Assembly: GCF_012927185.1 (NCBI RefSeq)
Contig: NZ_JABBGB010000003.1
Location: forward strand, 930,001-994,000
DNA length: 64,000 nt
Reading direction: 5' to 3'
From: Pseudoflavitalea sp. G-6-1-2
GTDB lineage: Bacteria > Bacteroidota > Bacteroidia > Chitinophagales > Chitinophagaceae
A program made the position numbers and the translations under genes. This document shows, one piece after another, positions 8,219 to 17,729 of this stretch. How positions within the stretch are numbered: position 1 is the stretch's first letter; each line of letters starts with the position of its first letter. The notes under the pieces are model-generated. The model was not told the DNA's origin. It ran no database searches and was given only the letters and a program-made list of their open reading frames with translations.

Positions 8219-8773
8219 TCAGCTCCAATCCCAGGCAACTACTGCCCATTCATCGAGTTCATCCAGATGGGTATGAATTATTTTGAAACCAACCCGCTCA
8301 TGCGCGCGCATCGAACGGAGGTTGCGTGTAGCAATCTCGGTAACGATGCAGTCGAAACTTGCACCATATGTAATTTTGTGCTGCTGATAGAGTTTATCGA
8401 AGACGCCTTGCCCGCGATAGGCTTCTGCTACACAAATTTGCCCCATTACATAGAACTTACTGTCACGCAACGATTTTCCCTTCCAGCTTACTTCGTCGAG
8501 CAGCGCAAACATAGGTTCGAGATCGGACATGAGGTAGCGGCATTCGCGGGTTTGTGTGAGCGCATAGCCAGCCATGATATCGCCGTCTTTTGCGATGATG
8601 CTGGGACTGGCTTCATGAAGTTTCTGAAGATCGGAGAGTGAATGTGATAAGCTCACAAACCCTTGCGACTGGCTGGTTTCAGCCGAAATGTTGTAACGCA
8701 GATTTTGTTGCTGCAATTGCAGTATTTGCTCCAGTTCTTTTTCGGAGGAAACGGTTGTGGTGATGATGGCCAT
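8219..8773 (-). CDS. GNAT family N-acetyltransferase
   Basis: This 184-residue protein has the GNAT fold. The acetyl-CoA pyrophosphate loop is CVAEAYRGQGVFDKLY (R-x-x-G-x-G/A type, near residue 112), followed by the later segment ATRNLRSMRAHERVGF typical of motif B. The substrate is unknown. It lies 30 bp downstream of the methylmalonyl-CoA mutase gene on the same strand and could be co-transcribed with it, although the functions give no obvious link. Confidence 0.85.
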   Translation of the reverse strand: MAIITTTVSSEKELEQILQLQQQNLRYNISAETSQSQGFVSLSHSLSDLQKLHEASPSIIAKDGDIMAGYALTQTRECRYLMSDLEPMFALLDEVSWKGKSLRDSKFYVMGQICVAEAYRGQGVFDKLYQQHKITYGASFDCIVTEIATRNLRSMRAHERVGFKIIHTHLDELDEWAVVAWDWS

Positions 8774-8803
8774 ACCTAAATTTACCGGAATTTTTCGGGA
8801 TCC

Positions 8804-10360
8804 TTAGCCTTTGTATTCTCCGAATACCTCGCGCAGCGTATCTGCAATCTCTCCCAGCGTACAGAGATTTTCAACTGCTTCAACAACAGCAGGCATGATG
8901 TTCTCACCGTTCACAGCTCTGTCCTGCAACAACTGCAGCATCTGATCGCAACGGGCGGGGTCGCGACGATTGCGAAGGCTGGCCAGCTTTTCAGACTGGA
9001 GTTGTCTGATGCTGTCATCTATCTTGAACAGCGGAATGCTGTCTGTTTCTTTCACCTGAAATTTGTTCACGCCCACAATGATCTTCTCTCCGGTTTCGAT
9101 CTCACGCTGGTAATTGTAGGCGCTTCGCGCGATCTCATCCTGAATAAATCCTGCTTCAATAGCGCTTACACTTCCTCCCATGGCATCGATGCTGTGGATG
9201 AGTTTCCATGCCTGTGCTTCCACTTCGTTGGTGAGGGCTTCCACGTAGTAAGATCCTGCAAGCGGATCAACCGTATCAGCTACGCCGCTTTCGAATGCTA
9301 CGATCTGCTGTGTGCGAAGTGCTATGCGTGCTGCTTCTTCCGTAGGGAGACTCAGCGCTTCATCATATCCGTTGGTGTGTAAAGATTGAGTTCCGCCCAA
9401 AACAGCAGACATGGTCTGCACTGTTACACGTGCGATATTGTTAAGCGGCTGTTGCGCTGTGAGCGTGCTTCCTCCGGTCTGTGTGTGGAAACGAAGCATC
9501 TGTGCTTTGGGATCGGTAGCGCCCAGCTCTTTCATGATGCTTGCCCACATGCGGCGGGCAGCACGGAATTTGGCTACTTCTTCAAACATATTGTTATGTG
9601 CGTTGAAGAAGAAGGAAAGCCTTTTGCCAAATACATTGATGTCCAAACCCTTTTCCAGTGCGGCTTTCACGTATGCGCGCCCATTGCTGAGTGTGAAGGC
9701 GATCTCCTGAACGGCAGTGCTTCCTGCCTCACGGATATGATAGCCCGATATGGAAATGGTGTTCCATTTCGGCACTGTTGTACTGCACCACTCGAATATA
9801 TCGGTGATGATGCGCATGCTCGGTTTGGGTGGATAGATATAAGTTCCGCGTGCGGCGTATTCTTTGAGGATATCGTTCTGGATGGTGCCTGAGATCTTTT
9901 TCAGATCGGCGCCCTGTTGTTTGGCCAGTGCTGTATAGAATGCCAGAAGAATGAAACCGGTGGCGTTGATGGTCATGGAAGTGGAAACATCTTCGAGTTT
10001 GATGCCTTTGAAAAGTGTTTGCATGTCTTCGAGACTGTCGATGGCAACGCCTACTTTTCCTACTTCGCCTTCGGCCAGCGGATGATCACTGTCGTACCCG
10101 ATCTGGGTAGGAAGATCGAATGCCACACTCAATCCCATTACGCCCTGTGAAAGCAGATAGTGGTATCGTTTATTGCTCTCTTCGGCCGTGCTGAAACCTG
10201 CGTATTGACGCATGGTCCAGAGTTTACCGCGATACATATCGGGCTGAACGCCTCTGGTGAAAGGGAATTCACCGGGCTTTTCGCTCATAGGTACCGGATC
10301 GGTATAGAGTTGATTGATCTCGATTCCGCTATCTGTAAACACTTTCTTTTCTTCTGACAT
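8804..10360 (-). CDS. Methylmalonyl-CoA mutase catalytic (large) subunit without B12 domain
   Basis: This 518-residue TIM-barrel subunit would isomerise methylmalonyl-CoA and succinyl-CoA. Substrate-specificity positions agree with methylmalonyl rather than isobutyryl mutase: Tyr53 in RQYAGF (the isobutyryl enzyme has Phe) and Arg171 in RGTYIYPP (the isobutyryl enzyme has Gln). His208 in SGYH matches the catalytic His. The chain ends at EVFGEYKG with no DxHxxG cobalamin-binding domain, so a separate B12-binding subunit must exist elsewhere. The start was placed at 10360 (MSEEKK) because the open frame upstream overlaps the preceding gene and has no homologous look. Confidence 0.9.
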   Translation of the reverse strand: MSEEKKVFTDSGIEINQLYTDPVPMSEKPGEFPFTRGVQPDMYRGKLWTMRQYAGFSTAEESNKRYHYLLSQGVMGLSVAFDLPTQIGYDSDHPLAEGEVGKVGVAIDSLEDMQTLFKGIKLEDVSTSMTINATGFILLAFYTALAKQQGADLKKISGTIQNDILKEYAARGTYIYPPKPSMRIITDIFEWCSTTVPKWNTISISGYHIREAGSTAVQEIAFTLSNGRAYVKAALEKGLDINVFGKRLSFFFNAHNNMFEEVAKFRAARRMWASIMKELGATDPKAQMLRFHTQTGGSTLTAQQPLNNIARVTVQTMSAVLGGTQSLHTNGYDEALSLPTEEAARIALRTQQIVAFESGVADTVDPLAGSYYVEALTNEVEAQAWKLIHSIDAMGGSVSAIEAGFIQDEIARSAYNYQREIETGEKIIVGVNKFQVKETDSIPLFKIDDSIRQLQSEKLASLRNRRDPARCDQMLQLLQDRAVNGENIMPAVVEAVENLCTLGEIADTLREVFGEYKG

Positions 10361-10380
10361 GGCAAGCTTTGTTTGTTCTT

Positions 10381-10926
10381 CTATTTCATCAGCTTCTTGG
10401 CTTCGAAGCTGAGTACATCCGACACTACGGTGTGCAGGGTGGCTTTGGGGTTCTGCATCAGCATTTCGAGCAGTGCGCGGCTCAGATCCTGGCCGGAGGC
10501 TTCTGCAGGCAGGAAGCTGGCTACCTGGTTTATGATAAGGATGTTCTGATCTTTCAGATTGCGCACAGCATCCCACGATTCTGCGCTCACATAAATCTGC
10601 TGGGTTACGTTGTGCTCAAATTCCTGTTTAACATGCTGGGTAAGCACCATCTGCATATCCCTGGCGCTGAGGCCGGGCTGGTTCACCCTGTTGATCAGGT
10701 TCGGGAGGGCAATGCGGTCTGTGAGCAGAATAAGGCGCTCATAGGCCTGCAACTGAAGCCCCTGCACGTTGGCTGATTTCTTGTCGTCTGTATCCTGTCC
10801 GGCCTGTTTGCGGGCCAGCAGCTCCTTCATATCTTTTCTCTGTTTCCAGAAAACAAAGGCCAATGAGCCGCCAAGAACAAAGGCAATAACCAGCGCGATC
10901 AATAATTCGTTTGTCGATAATGACAT
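10381..10926 (-). CDS. Conserved membrane-anchored protein upstream of the mutase
   Basis: This 181-residue protein has one N-terminal transmembrane helix (about residues 8-27), a Lys-rich juxtamembrane stretch, and a cytosolic helical domain from about residue 55 ([13 protein letters not shown], later [19 protein letters not shown]). I do not assign a named family. It ends 20 bp before the mutase start and shares its promoter, so the two are almost certainly co-transcribed. A role tied to the mutase is possible but not shown by the sequence. Confidence 0.75.
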   Translation of the reverse strand: MSLSTNELLIALVIAFVLGGSLAFVFWKQRKDMKELLARKQAGQDTDDKKSANVQGLQLQAYERLILLTDRIALPNLINRVNQPGLSARDMQMVLTQHVKQEFEHNVTQQIYVSAESWDAVRNLKDQNILIINQVASFLPAEASGQDLSRALLEMLMQNPKATLHTVVSDVLSFEAKKLMK

Positions 10927-10948
10927 TCAGGGTTGTTTTTAGGTGCAA

Positions 10949-10956
10949 CAAATGTA
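10949..10956 (-). promoter_or_regulatory. -7 promoter box of the membrane protein / mutase operon
   Basis: TACATTTG on the minus strand matches TAnnTTTG, 22 nt before the ATG at 10926. It is divergent from the box of the Fe-S protein gene. Confidence 0.55.
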
Positions 10957-10975
10957 ATAAAATAACGGGTAGTCG

Positions 10976-10983
10976 TATTTTTG
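10976..10983 (+). promoter_or_regulatory. -7 promoter box of the A-type Fe-S protein gene
   Basis: TATTTTTG matches TAnnTTTG and ends only 5 nt before the ATG at 10989, which would give an almost leaderless transcript. Confidence 0.5.
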
Positions 10984-10988
10984 TATTT

Positions 10989-11333
10989 ATGGAAACGAAA
11001 AATGTATCTCCCGTGTTGTTCACTGCCGGTGCTATTGCTGAGATTAAGAGGCTGATGGCAGAGCCTGGATTCGATCAGAGCATGTTGCTGCGCGTTGGGG
11101 TGAAAGGCGGTGGCTGCTCCGGATTCAGTTATTTGCTGGGCTTCGATCAGAAACTCGAAGGGGACGCGGAATATGAATATGAAGGATTGAAGTTTATCAT
11201 GAATCCCTCGCATGGGTTGTATTTGACGGGTATGCAGATCGACTGGACGGATGGATTGAATGCGAGAGGGTTTTCGTTTGATAATCCGAATGCGAGCAAG
11301 AGTTGCGGATGTGGTAGTTCGTTTGGAGTGTAA
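10989..11333 (+). CDS. A-type iron-sulfur cluster carrier (IscA/ErpA/HesB family)
   Basis: This 114-residue protein has the three invariant cysteines of A-type carriers: Cys43 in GGGCSGFSY, and Cys106 and Cys108 in SCGCGSSF. These would bind iron or a transient Fe-S cluster for delivery to apo-proteins. The start at 10989 was chosen because the open frame upstream runs through the promoter boxes. No other isc or suf genes are in the window, so IscA, SufA and ErpA cannot be told apart. It ends 1 bp from the convergent DNA repair gene. Confidence 0.9.
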   Translation: METKNVSPVLFTAGAIAEIKRLMAEPGFDQSMLLRVGVKGGGCSGFSYLLGFDQKLEGDAEYEYEGLKFIMNPSHGLYLTGMQIDWTDGLNARGFSFDNPNASKSCGCGSSFGV

Positions 11334-11334
11334 C

Positions 11335-12045
11335 TCAACACTTCACAGTCTTTTTCTTCTTCCCAATCACACCTTTCTCTTTCACCTTCAGAATGTAATC
11401 CGGTGAAAAAGGAACTTTGCATGCTGTACCATTCATATCCACACTGATCACGCCAATCATGCGCCCCAGCTGAATCGATTCTGCAGTTAAAGCAGCTACA
11501 TAACTTCCGGCTGCAATAATAAATCCATTCATCGTATACTTAACACGGTTAGGAGCTGTCTGAATTTCATCTTTCACACGATCCATCAATCGACGGATGT
11601 TTTCTATATCCAGCTCAGCATCCGGCCGGAGTGAAAGAATGCCAGATAAAGTATTCCATCCCGCAGCAGCCACCAGTTCTTTTTTGGAGTCGATCCATTT
11701 GAGTGCAATTGCCCAGCCTTTAGGATTTTCTGCGGTTACCCATGGCACGGTGTATTCGCTGAGAGAAGGGGAGTTGGCATTGTTCACCCAATGCTGCAGT
11801 TCTTTTTCAGTCATCTTTGCTCCATTGGCCATGAGCCCTGCAAGGTACATGGCATCTGCATTGCCCGAATTGTACAGCTCCATGGCAATGGACTGTGTGT
11901 CTTCTTTGATTTCTTTCTGTACTTTTTTGAGGTCTTCCACTTTAACACCAAAGAGCGGTTCTTTGGCCCCGTGCTTCATCAGTATCTTTTTGATCTGGTC
12001 GCTGCCGAGTGTTTCGAGTTTTGAAAGTACTTGTTCCGCCGTCAT
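11335..12045 (-). CDS. DNA alkylation repair protein (AlkD-like HEAT-repeat family)
   Basis: This 236-residue all-helical protein is similar to the DNA alkylation repair enzymes that excise N3/N7-alkylpurines without base flipping. Motifs include FGVKVEDLKKVQKEI near residue 33, an ALxLYNSGNADAMYLAGLM helix, and WGNW-like positions replaced by ALKWIDSKKELVAAAGWNTL. The catalytic Asp/Trp set of AlkD cannot be confirmed by eye, and many Bacteroidota members of this family are of unknown activity. The start at 12045 (MTAEQV) follows a TACATTTA box. It lies 38 bp after the RND pump gene on the same strand and may be read through from it. Confidence 0.75.
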   Translation of the reverse strand: MTAEQVLSKLETLGSDQIKKILMKHGAKEPLFGVKVEDLKKVQKEIKEDTQSIAMELYNSGNADAMYLAGLMANGAKMTEKELQHWVNNANSPSLSEYTVPWVTAENPKGWAIALKWIDSKKELVAAAGWNTLSGILSLRPDAELDIENIRRLMDRVKDEIQTAPNRVKYTMNGFIIAAGSYVAALTAESIQLGRMIGVISVDMNGTACKVPFSPDYILKVKEKGVIGKKKKTVKC

Positions 12046-12083
12046 GGTATGCAATTCTGTTATCCTAAATGTAGGGTGTTTTC

Positions 12084-15000
12084 CTAATTCACCAATCCGG
12101 TTTTTGTAAGCAGTTTTCTGTTTTTTCTGTTGTGGATGATGCGGAATACCAGCGAATAGATCACGGGAAGAATCAGCAGGGTAAGAATGGTGGCGGTTAC
12201 CAGTCCTCCGATCACTACAATGGCCAGTGGTTTCTGCGTTTCGGATCCGATGCCCGAAGAGACGGCTGCGGGCAGCAGTCCGATCATGGCCATGAGGGCT
12301 GTCATCACCACAGGTCGCACGCGCGAGAGCACTCCCTGCCTGATCGCATCCTCGAGGTGCAAGCCTTCTTCGAGATTTTTTCTGAATACGGAGATCAGTA
12401 TCACGCCATTCTGGATACATACACCAAACAGCGCAATGAATCCGATGCCTGCGGAGATGCTGAAATTGAAACCGGTGATATGCAAAGCGAGTATCCCTCC
12501 GATCAGTGCAAACGGTACATTGAGAATGGTGAGCACGGCATCTTTCGCATTGCCGAATGTGATGAAGAGTATGAGAAAGATGGCCAGCAAACAAATGGGT
12601 ACCACATGCGAAAGTGTTTTGCTGGCGCGTTGCTGATTTTCAAATTCTCCGTTCCAGGTCATTTTGTAGCCCGATGCCAGATGTACGCCGGCATTCACTT
12701 TTTGCTGTGCTTCTGCGATGGTGCTGCCGAGATCGCGTTCACGCACGGAGAACTTCACGGCGATGTACCGCATGTTGTTGTCGCGGAAAATAAAAGCAGG
12801 TCCGGTTAAAGTTTGTATCGAAGCGATTTCTTTCAGCGGCACTTTGGCCCCGTCGTTCGAGGGGACCATCAGGTTTTCGATGGCTTCCTGTGTGGCCCGG
12901 TATTCTTTCTGATAGCGAATACGTACATCGAATTTTCGTTCGCCTTCGTAGAGTTGTGTTGCGGCTTTACCTCCGATAGCCATCTCGATCACTGCATTGG
13001 CATCGGCGGTGTTAACGCCGTAGAAAGCCATCTTGCGCTGATCGAGTTCGATGCGGAATTCCGGTTGACCGAGATTGCGCAATACACCGAGGTCTTCGAT
13101 GCCACGAACTGTTTTGAGAATGTTCAGTACGCTGTCGGCCTTGTCGTCGAGCACCTGAAAATCTGAACCGAAAATCTTTACTGCAAGTGCAGCATTCACG
13201 CCTGCAACGGCTTCTTCCACATTGTCGCGGATCGGCTGGGAATAGTTGTAAATGATGCCGGGAAGTTTGCGCAGCTGCTGATCCATGGCATCGATCAGTT
13301 TGTCTTCACTGAGGCCTTTGGTCCAGTATTTTTTCGGTTTCAGATCTACCTGTATCTGCACGTTGAAGAATCCTTTTGGATCGGTACCATCGTTGGTTCT
13401 GCCAACCTGCGATAAAGTTTGTTTCACTTCAGGGAACTTAGCCAGAATATCGATCATTTTGTTGGAGATATTGTTGGCTTCTGAAAGTGAAACACTCATG
13501 GGCAATTCTGCTTCCACCCAGAGTGCGCCTTCATTCAGTTCGGGTAAAAATTCTGTTCCGAGGAATCTGGAAGAGAAGAAAGTAAGTGCCATGATCAGCA
13601 ATGCCACAAGCACACTTTTTTTCTGATTGCTGTACACGATGTTGAACAGCCTGCCAACACCACGTTCAAAGAACCGCACTATAGGATTATGTTTCTCTCT
13701 CACATTCTTTCGCAGTAAGATGCTGCTGAGTGCAGGCACCAGCGTGAGGGTAAGTATCAATGCGCCCAGCAGTGCAAAGCCCAGCGTGTAAGCCAGAGGT
13801 GAGAACATCTTTCCTTCCACTTTCTGAAATGCGAATATGGGAATGAGACAAGTGATGATAATGAGCTTGGAAAAGAAAATGGCCTTACCCATTTCAGTCC
13901 CCTTGTTCTTGAAGAGCCCCAGTTTGGCGAGGCGATTGAATTTCTCCATGCCTACTTCTCTGGCTTTGTGATCGAGCGCTACGAATAACCCTTCCACCAT
14001 CACCACCGCTCCATCGATGATAATGCCGAAGTCTACAGCGCCCATGGAGAGCAGGTTTGCGCTCATGCCTTTTATGCGCATGCATATGAAGGCGAACAAT
14101 AGCGAAAGTGGAATGATGATGCTTACGATCACTGTAGTGCGCCAGTCGGCCATGAACAGAAAAACGATCACCGTAACCAGAAAGATGCCTTCGATGAGAT
14201 TATGGATCACGGTTTCCTGTGCGTAATCCATCAGATTGGTGCGGTCGTAGAAAGTGCTGATCTTAACATCATCGGGAAGGATGGAGTTGTTGAGCTCATT
14301 CACTTTTTCCCGAACACGATCCAGCACTTCGCCGGGGTTCTCGCCTTTGCGCATAACGATGATACCTTCAATCACATCTTCCTGCTGATCCCGCGCAACC
14401 TGCCCCAGCCGTGGCTTTCCGGCTTCCACTACGGTAGCCACATTCTTCACCAGCAAGGGAACGCCGTTGACTTTATTGATGATGATGTTCTCGATATCCG
14501 CAATATCATTCAGCACACCAATGCCCCGAACAACGTAGGATTGGCCGTTTCTTTCGATCACATCTCCGCCTACATTGATATTGCTTTTCTGAATGGCCGA
14601 ATATACATCCAGCGAAGTGAGATTGTATTTGATCAGCAATTCAGGATTCACACTTACTTCAAAGATCTTTTCTTCACCTCCGAAACTGTTTACGTCTGCA
14701 ATGCCGGGAACGGATTTGAACTGCCTGTCGAGCACCCAGTTCTGAATGGTGGTGAGATCGCGGATGCTGCGTGTATTGCTTTTGAGTGTGTAGCGGAAGA
14801 TCTCGCCGGTGGGGCCATAGGGTGGTTGTACGTCGGGCTTTACGCCATCGGGAAGGTCTGCTCCTCCGAGCCGGCTGAGCACCTGCTGGCGGGCGAATGC
14901 ATCGTCTACATCATCGTCGAATATGATGCGTACGTAACAAAGTCCGAATGCGGAAGTAGTGCGCAGATTCGATTTCTTCTGCACCGAATTCAGTACCGTT

Positions 15001-15218
15001 TCTATGGGGATGGTTACAAATTTCTCCACTTCTTCTGCGCTTCTTCCCGGCCATTGTGCAATGATGATGATCTGTGTATTGGTAACATCCGGGAAAGTTT
15101 CGATGGGTGTTTCTTTGTAGCTCCAGATGCCGAGGGCTACCAGTACCGCCGTCATAAAAAAAACAAAATAGCGGTGGCGGAGTGAGAAGTATATGATTCG
15201 TTTGATAAACTTGTTCAT
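12084..15218 (-). CDS. czcA: CzcA/CusA family heavy-metal RND efflux pump
   Basis: This 1044-residue inner-membrane proton antiporter is the full length of HME-RND pumps: 12 transmembrane helices and two large periplasmic loops. The TM4 signature DFGIIIDGAVVMVE spans Asp396, Asp402 and Glu409. This corresponds to Asp402/Asp408/Glu415 of CzcA, the form found in Zn/Co/Cd pumps, whereas monovalent Cu/Ag pumps have a different segment. So divalent cation export is inferred. It lies 10 bp behind the adaptor gene in a run of sensor kinase, regulator, outer membrane factor, adaptor and pump. Confidence 0.93.
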   Translation of the reverse strand: MNKFIKRIIYFSLRHRYFVFFMTAVLVALGIWSYKETPIETFPDVTNTQIIIIAQWPGRSAEEVEKFVTIPIETVLNSVQKKSNLRTTSAFGLCYVRIIFDDDVDDAFARQQVLSRLGGADLPDGVKPDVQPPYGPTGEIFRYTLKSNTRSIRDLTTIQNWVLDRQFKSVPGIADVNSFGGEEKIFEVSVNPELLIKYNLTSLDVYSAIQKSNINVGGDVIERNGQSYVVRGIGVLNDIADIENIIINKVNGVPLLVKNVATVVEAGKPRLGQVARDQQEDVIEGIIVMRKGENPGEVLDRVREKVNELNNSILPDDVKISTFYDRTNLMDYAQETVIHNLIEGIFLVTVIVFLFMADWRTTVIVSIIIPLSLLFAFICMRIKGMSANLLSMGAVDFGIIIDGAVVMVEGLFVALDHKAREVGMEKFNRLAKLGLFKNKGTEMGKAIFFSKLIIITCLIPIFAFQKVEGKMFSPLAYTLGFALLGALILTLTLVPALSSILLRKNVREKHNPIVRFFERGVGRLFNIVYSNQKKSVLVALLIMALTFFSSRFLGTEFLPELNEGALWVEAELPMSVSLSEANNISNKMIDILAKFPEVKQTLSQVGRTNDGTDPKGFFNVQIQVDLKPKKYWTKGLSEDKLIDAMDQQLRKLPGIIYNYSQPIRDNVEEAVAGVNAALAVKIFGSDFQVLDDKADSVLNILKTVRGIEDLGVLRNLGQPEFRIELDQRKMAFYGVNTADANAVIEMAIGGKAATQLYEGERKFDVRIRYQKEYRATQEAIENLMVPSNDGAKVPLKEIASIQTLTGPAFIFRDNNMRYIAVKFSVRERDLGSTIAEAQQKVNAGVHLASGYKMTWNGEFENQQRASKTLSHVVPICLLAIFLILFITFGNAKDAVLTILNVPFALIGGILALHITGFNFSISAGIGFIALFGVCIQNGVILISVFRKNLEEGLHLEDAIRQGVLSRVRPVVMTALMAMIGLLPAAVSSGIGSETQKPLAIVVIGGLVTATILTLLILPVIYSLVFRIIHNRKNRKLLTKTGLVN

Positions 15219-15228
15219 GGCCGCGGGA

Positions 15229-16326
15229 TTAGTTTTCTCTCAATGCATTGAAAAGAAGTACCTGGTTTCTGGAAATGATCAGTTCTCCGGGGACCGCGCC
15301 ACCACTGAGATAGGTGCTGTTGCCTACTGTGCGCAGCACCTGCACTTCGCGTATGGCGAGATCGCATTTGCCGTGATAGACGATCACGTAGTTTTTTCCG
15401 TTATCGCTGATCACAGCTGTGCGTGGAATGGTGATGGCCTGCGCTCCCTGTTTGTTTTCGATGAGGATGTTCGCGAACATCTCAGGTTTGAGCAATAGTC
15501 CGCTGTTGGGGAGCCGCACTCTTATCTTCATCACTTTTGTTTCGGGATCGAGTTGCTGGCTGATCTTGTCCACTACGCCGTTGAAGGTGGAGTCGGGGTA
15601 GGCGAGTGTGGTTACTTTAGCTGTATATCCTTCTTTCACTTTTGCTATATCGCTTTCGTATACATTGGCCCAAACCCATACATCACTGATATCGCCTACG
15701 GTGAAGAGGTTGTCGTTGAAATCGCTTCTGATGAATGATCCCTGTCCGATCTTCTTCTCCACTACGTATCCGCTCATGGGAGCCTTCACCACGTATGTTC
15801 CGTTGGGACTGGTTTGTCCGCCTCCATTGATCGCAATCTGCTCCTGTATTTTTCTCGAAGCAGCCAGCGACTTGTTGTAGTTTTCCTTTGCTTCTACATA
15901 TTCTCTTTCACTGGCGATGCCATTTTTGTAGAGAGATTCCGCATTGTCGAGTTGCTTTTTTGCGATGGCGATATCATTGCCTGCCGTTGCCATGTCTGCG
16001 TAATTGCCTGCAACATCGGCGGACTTGATGATGGCGAGTGTTTGCCCCTTCGCCACTTTATCTCCGAGCGAAACATTCACCTGCAATACCTGTCCGCTGC
16101 TGAAAGGAAATACTTTCACTACTTTATTGTCGTCGAAACTGATCTCACCTGAAAGCTTCAGCTGGTCGTCGATACGGCTGGTTATCACCGTATCGATACT
16201 GATCATTTTTGCCAGTGAATCGCTGATGCAAACATCTTTGGGATCGCCGTCTTTGGGAGCATTCTCTTTGCAGCTTGCAAAGGAGATCACGGCAGAGATC
16301 AAAAGCAGTTGTATAAAGATTTTCAT
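15229..16326 (-). CDS. czcB: Efflux RND periplasmic adaptor lipoprotein (CzcB/CusB family)
   Basis: This 365-residue membrane fusion protein starts at the ATG at 16326. The signal sequence ends in VISFASC, making Cys19 the lipidation site. Then come the lipoyl/barrel-sandwich half (VSLGDKVAKGQTLAII), the helical hairpin (QLDNAESLYKNGIASEREY), the second lipoyl half (APMSGYVVEKKIGQGSF), the beta-barrel and the membrane-proximal domain. It would link the pump to the outer membrane factor. No His- or Met-rich metal-binding N-terminal extension is seen. It lies between the TolC-like gene (36 bp upstream) and czcA. Confidence 0.92.
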   Translation of the reverse strand: MKIFIQLLLISAVISFASCKENAPKDGDPKDVCISDSLAKMISIDTVITSRIDDQLKLSGEISFDDNKVVKVFPFSSGQVLQVNVSLGDKVAKGQTLAIIKSADVAGNYADMATAGNDIAIAKKQLDNAESLYKNGIASEREYVEAKENYNKSLAASRKIQEQIAINGGGQTSPNGTYVVKAPMSGYVVEKKIGQGSFIRSDFNDNLFTVGDISDVWVWANVYESDIAKVKEGYTAKVTTLAYPDSTFNGVVDKISQQLDPETKVMKIRVRLPNSGLLLKPEMFANILIENKQGAQAITIPRTAVISDNGKNYVIVYHGKCDLAIREVQVLRTVGNSTYLSGGAVPGELIISRNQVLLFNALREN

Positions 16327-16362
16327 AATTGACCTGATTTCTGGTAACAAAAAAATGATGGT

Positions 16363-17640
16363 CTATGGCAGAGCCACCACATTGGCGCCGGTACTGAAAT
16401 TCAACTCTGCTGCTGCATTTCTGAAAGCAGCGATTTGCTGTTGCTTTCTGATAAGCACCTCTTTGTACGAGTCGAAGAAGTCGATGAATTCTACGAGGCT
16501 TACCTGTCGCTGCCGGTAGCTGCTGATCATGTTCTGCAACAATTTGTCGAAGGGTTCATTGAGGGCGGGATCGGTTTGCTGCAAAAGATTGGCGGCAAGC
16601 AGGAATTTTCTGTAGGAAGCTGTTACATCCTGACTGATCTGGGTTTGTGCCTGTCTGATATTTAGGTCTGCCTGTTTGATGGATTCCTTTGCTGCGTTGA
16701 TATTTCCCTTGTTCTGATTGAGAATGGGTAATGGCACACTCAGCTGAATGCCCCAATAATGCGGCACATAACTGTTGAGGCGGTCATATGCTACGCCGGC
16801 TGTAACATCGGGGGCCACCAGCGATTTCTGATAGGCAAGATTGTGCTGCTGCTGCAACAGACTGGTATTGGCCAGCTGCAGATCGGGGCGATTGTTCATC
16901 GCAGTATCAATCAGATCTGCGAGAGGCGGTAAAGGCGGGATAGTAACTTTGATTTCAGCAGGTATGATGATGGTCTGATCGTTCATCTGCAACAGTACAT
17001 GAAGGTCTTTCTGAATATCGGCGATCTGTTGCTGCAATGCAGCCCGATCGTTCTGCAAAGAGAAGAGAAGCGCTTTGATGCGGAGGTTCTCTTTCTGCGA
17101 AATATTTCCTGCCTTGAATTCGGCATCCATCCCCTGTACCAGTTTTTGCATGGATTCCAGCTCGCGGGCATAAAGCTGATCTACTGCAGTAAGTTGCCCA
17201 AGGGTACTGAACTGTGTGGCAAGAGTGAATTTCAGATTGCGGAGCAGATCGCTGAACTGCTGACTGGCGCTGAGGGTAGCGTCTTCACTGAGTTTGATGA
17301 GTTTGTTTCTTTTGCCGGCGGTGCGGATCACCTGTTGAAGCTGGAGGTAGATCTCTCCGTAGGTTTGTCCGTTGGCGTTCTCTTTGCTGTGGCGAAAAAA
17401 TTTTCCGTCGTAGAGTGTCTGATCTGTGTTGAGGGTGGGGTTGTCCCAGTATCTGGCTTGTTGTTCCAGCGCTTTGCTGATGGAGATATTGTATTGTTGC
17501 GCAAGGAGGACAAGATTTTTCTGAAGGAAGATTTTCTCAGCTTCCGGCAGATTGAGTTTCAGTGTATCGGTTTGCGCCTGCAGCTTGCTGTAACCCATAA
17601 AAACCAACAGCAATGCAAGCCACCTTAATGTGAACTGCAT
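16363..17640 (-). CDS. czcC: TolC-family outer membrane factor (CzcC-like)
   Basis: This 425-residue protein has a signal peptide (about 1-22) followed by the two repeated OEP coiled-coil/beta-strand modules of TolC-like channels. The repeats are recognisable from NRPDLQLANTSLLQQQ near residue 260 and the alanine- and glutamine-rich helices. It would form the outer-membrane exit duct of the tripartite cation pump. It is the first efflux gene after the response regulator. The intergenic stretch before it carries four phased TTAA boxes, suggesting that it has its own regulated promoter. Confidence 0.9.
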   Translation of the reverse strand: MQFTLRWLALLLVFMGYSKLQAQTDTLKLNLPEAEKIFLQKNLVLLAQQYNISISKALEQQARYWDNPTLNTDQTLYDGKFFRHSKENANGQTYGEIYLQLQQVIRTAGKRNKLIKLSEDATLSASQQFSDLLRNLKFTLATQFSTLGQLTAVDQLYARELESMQKLVQGMDAEFKAGNISQKENLRIKALLFSLQNDRAALQQQIADIQKDLHVLLQMNDQTIIIPAEIKVTIPPLPPLADLIDTAMNNRPDLQLANTSLLQQQHNLAYQKSLVAPDVTAGVAYDRLNSYVPHYWGIQLSVPLPILNQNKGNINAAKESIKQADLNIRQAQTQISQDVTASYRKFLLAANLLQQTDPALNEPFDKLLQNMISSYRQRQVSLVEFIDFFDSYKEVLIRKQQQIAAFRNAAAELNFSTGANVVALP

Positions 17641-17693
17641 CTTAGTTAAGAATTTAGAAGTGATTGCTACTGCAAAGCTGGCAGCTTATTTGG

Positions 17694-17729
17694 TTAAGCC
17701 GTCATTAACCTCGGTTAATGCACCGTTAA
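17694..17729 (-). promoter_or_regulatory. Four phased TTAA boxes upstream of the efflux genes (candidate regulator operator)
   Basis: TTAA occurs at 17694, 17705, 17715 and 17726, with start-to-start spacings of 11, 10 and 11 bp. All boxes therefore face one side of the helix, as expected for an OmpR-family regulator bound as tandem dimers. The last copy overlaps the stop codon of the response regulator gene. The same spacing recurs at 19781-19805 and 21251-21275. A weak -7 candidate, TAAATTCT (17656-17649), lies 41 bp from the nearest box, the same distance as at the other two sites. Confidence 0.6.

Noticed and set aside
14202-15185. A 327-codon plus-strand frame opposite the pump gene
   Set aside because: It is an antisense shadow of czcA. 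It has no promoter box and no recognisable motif.
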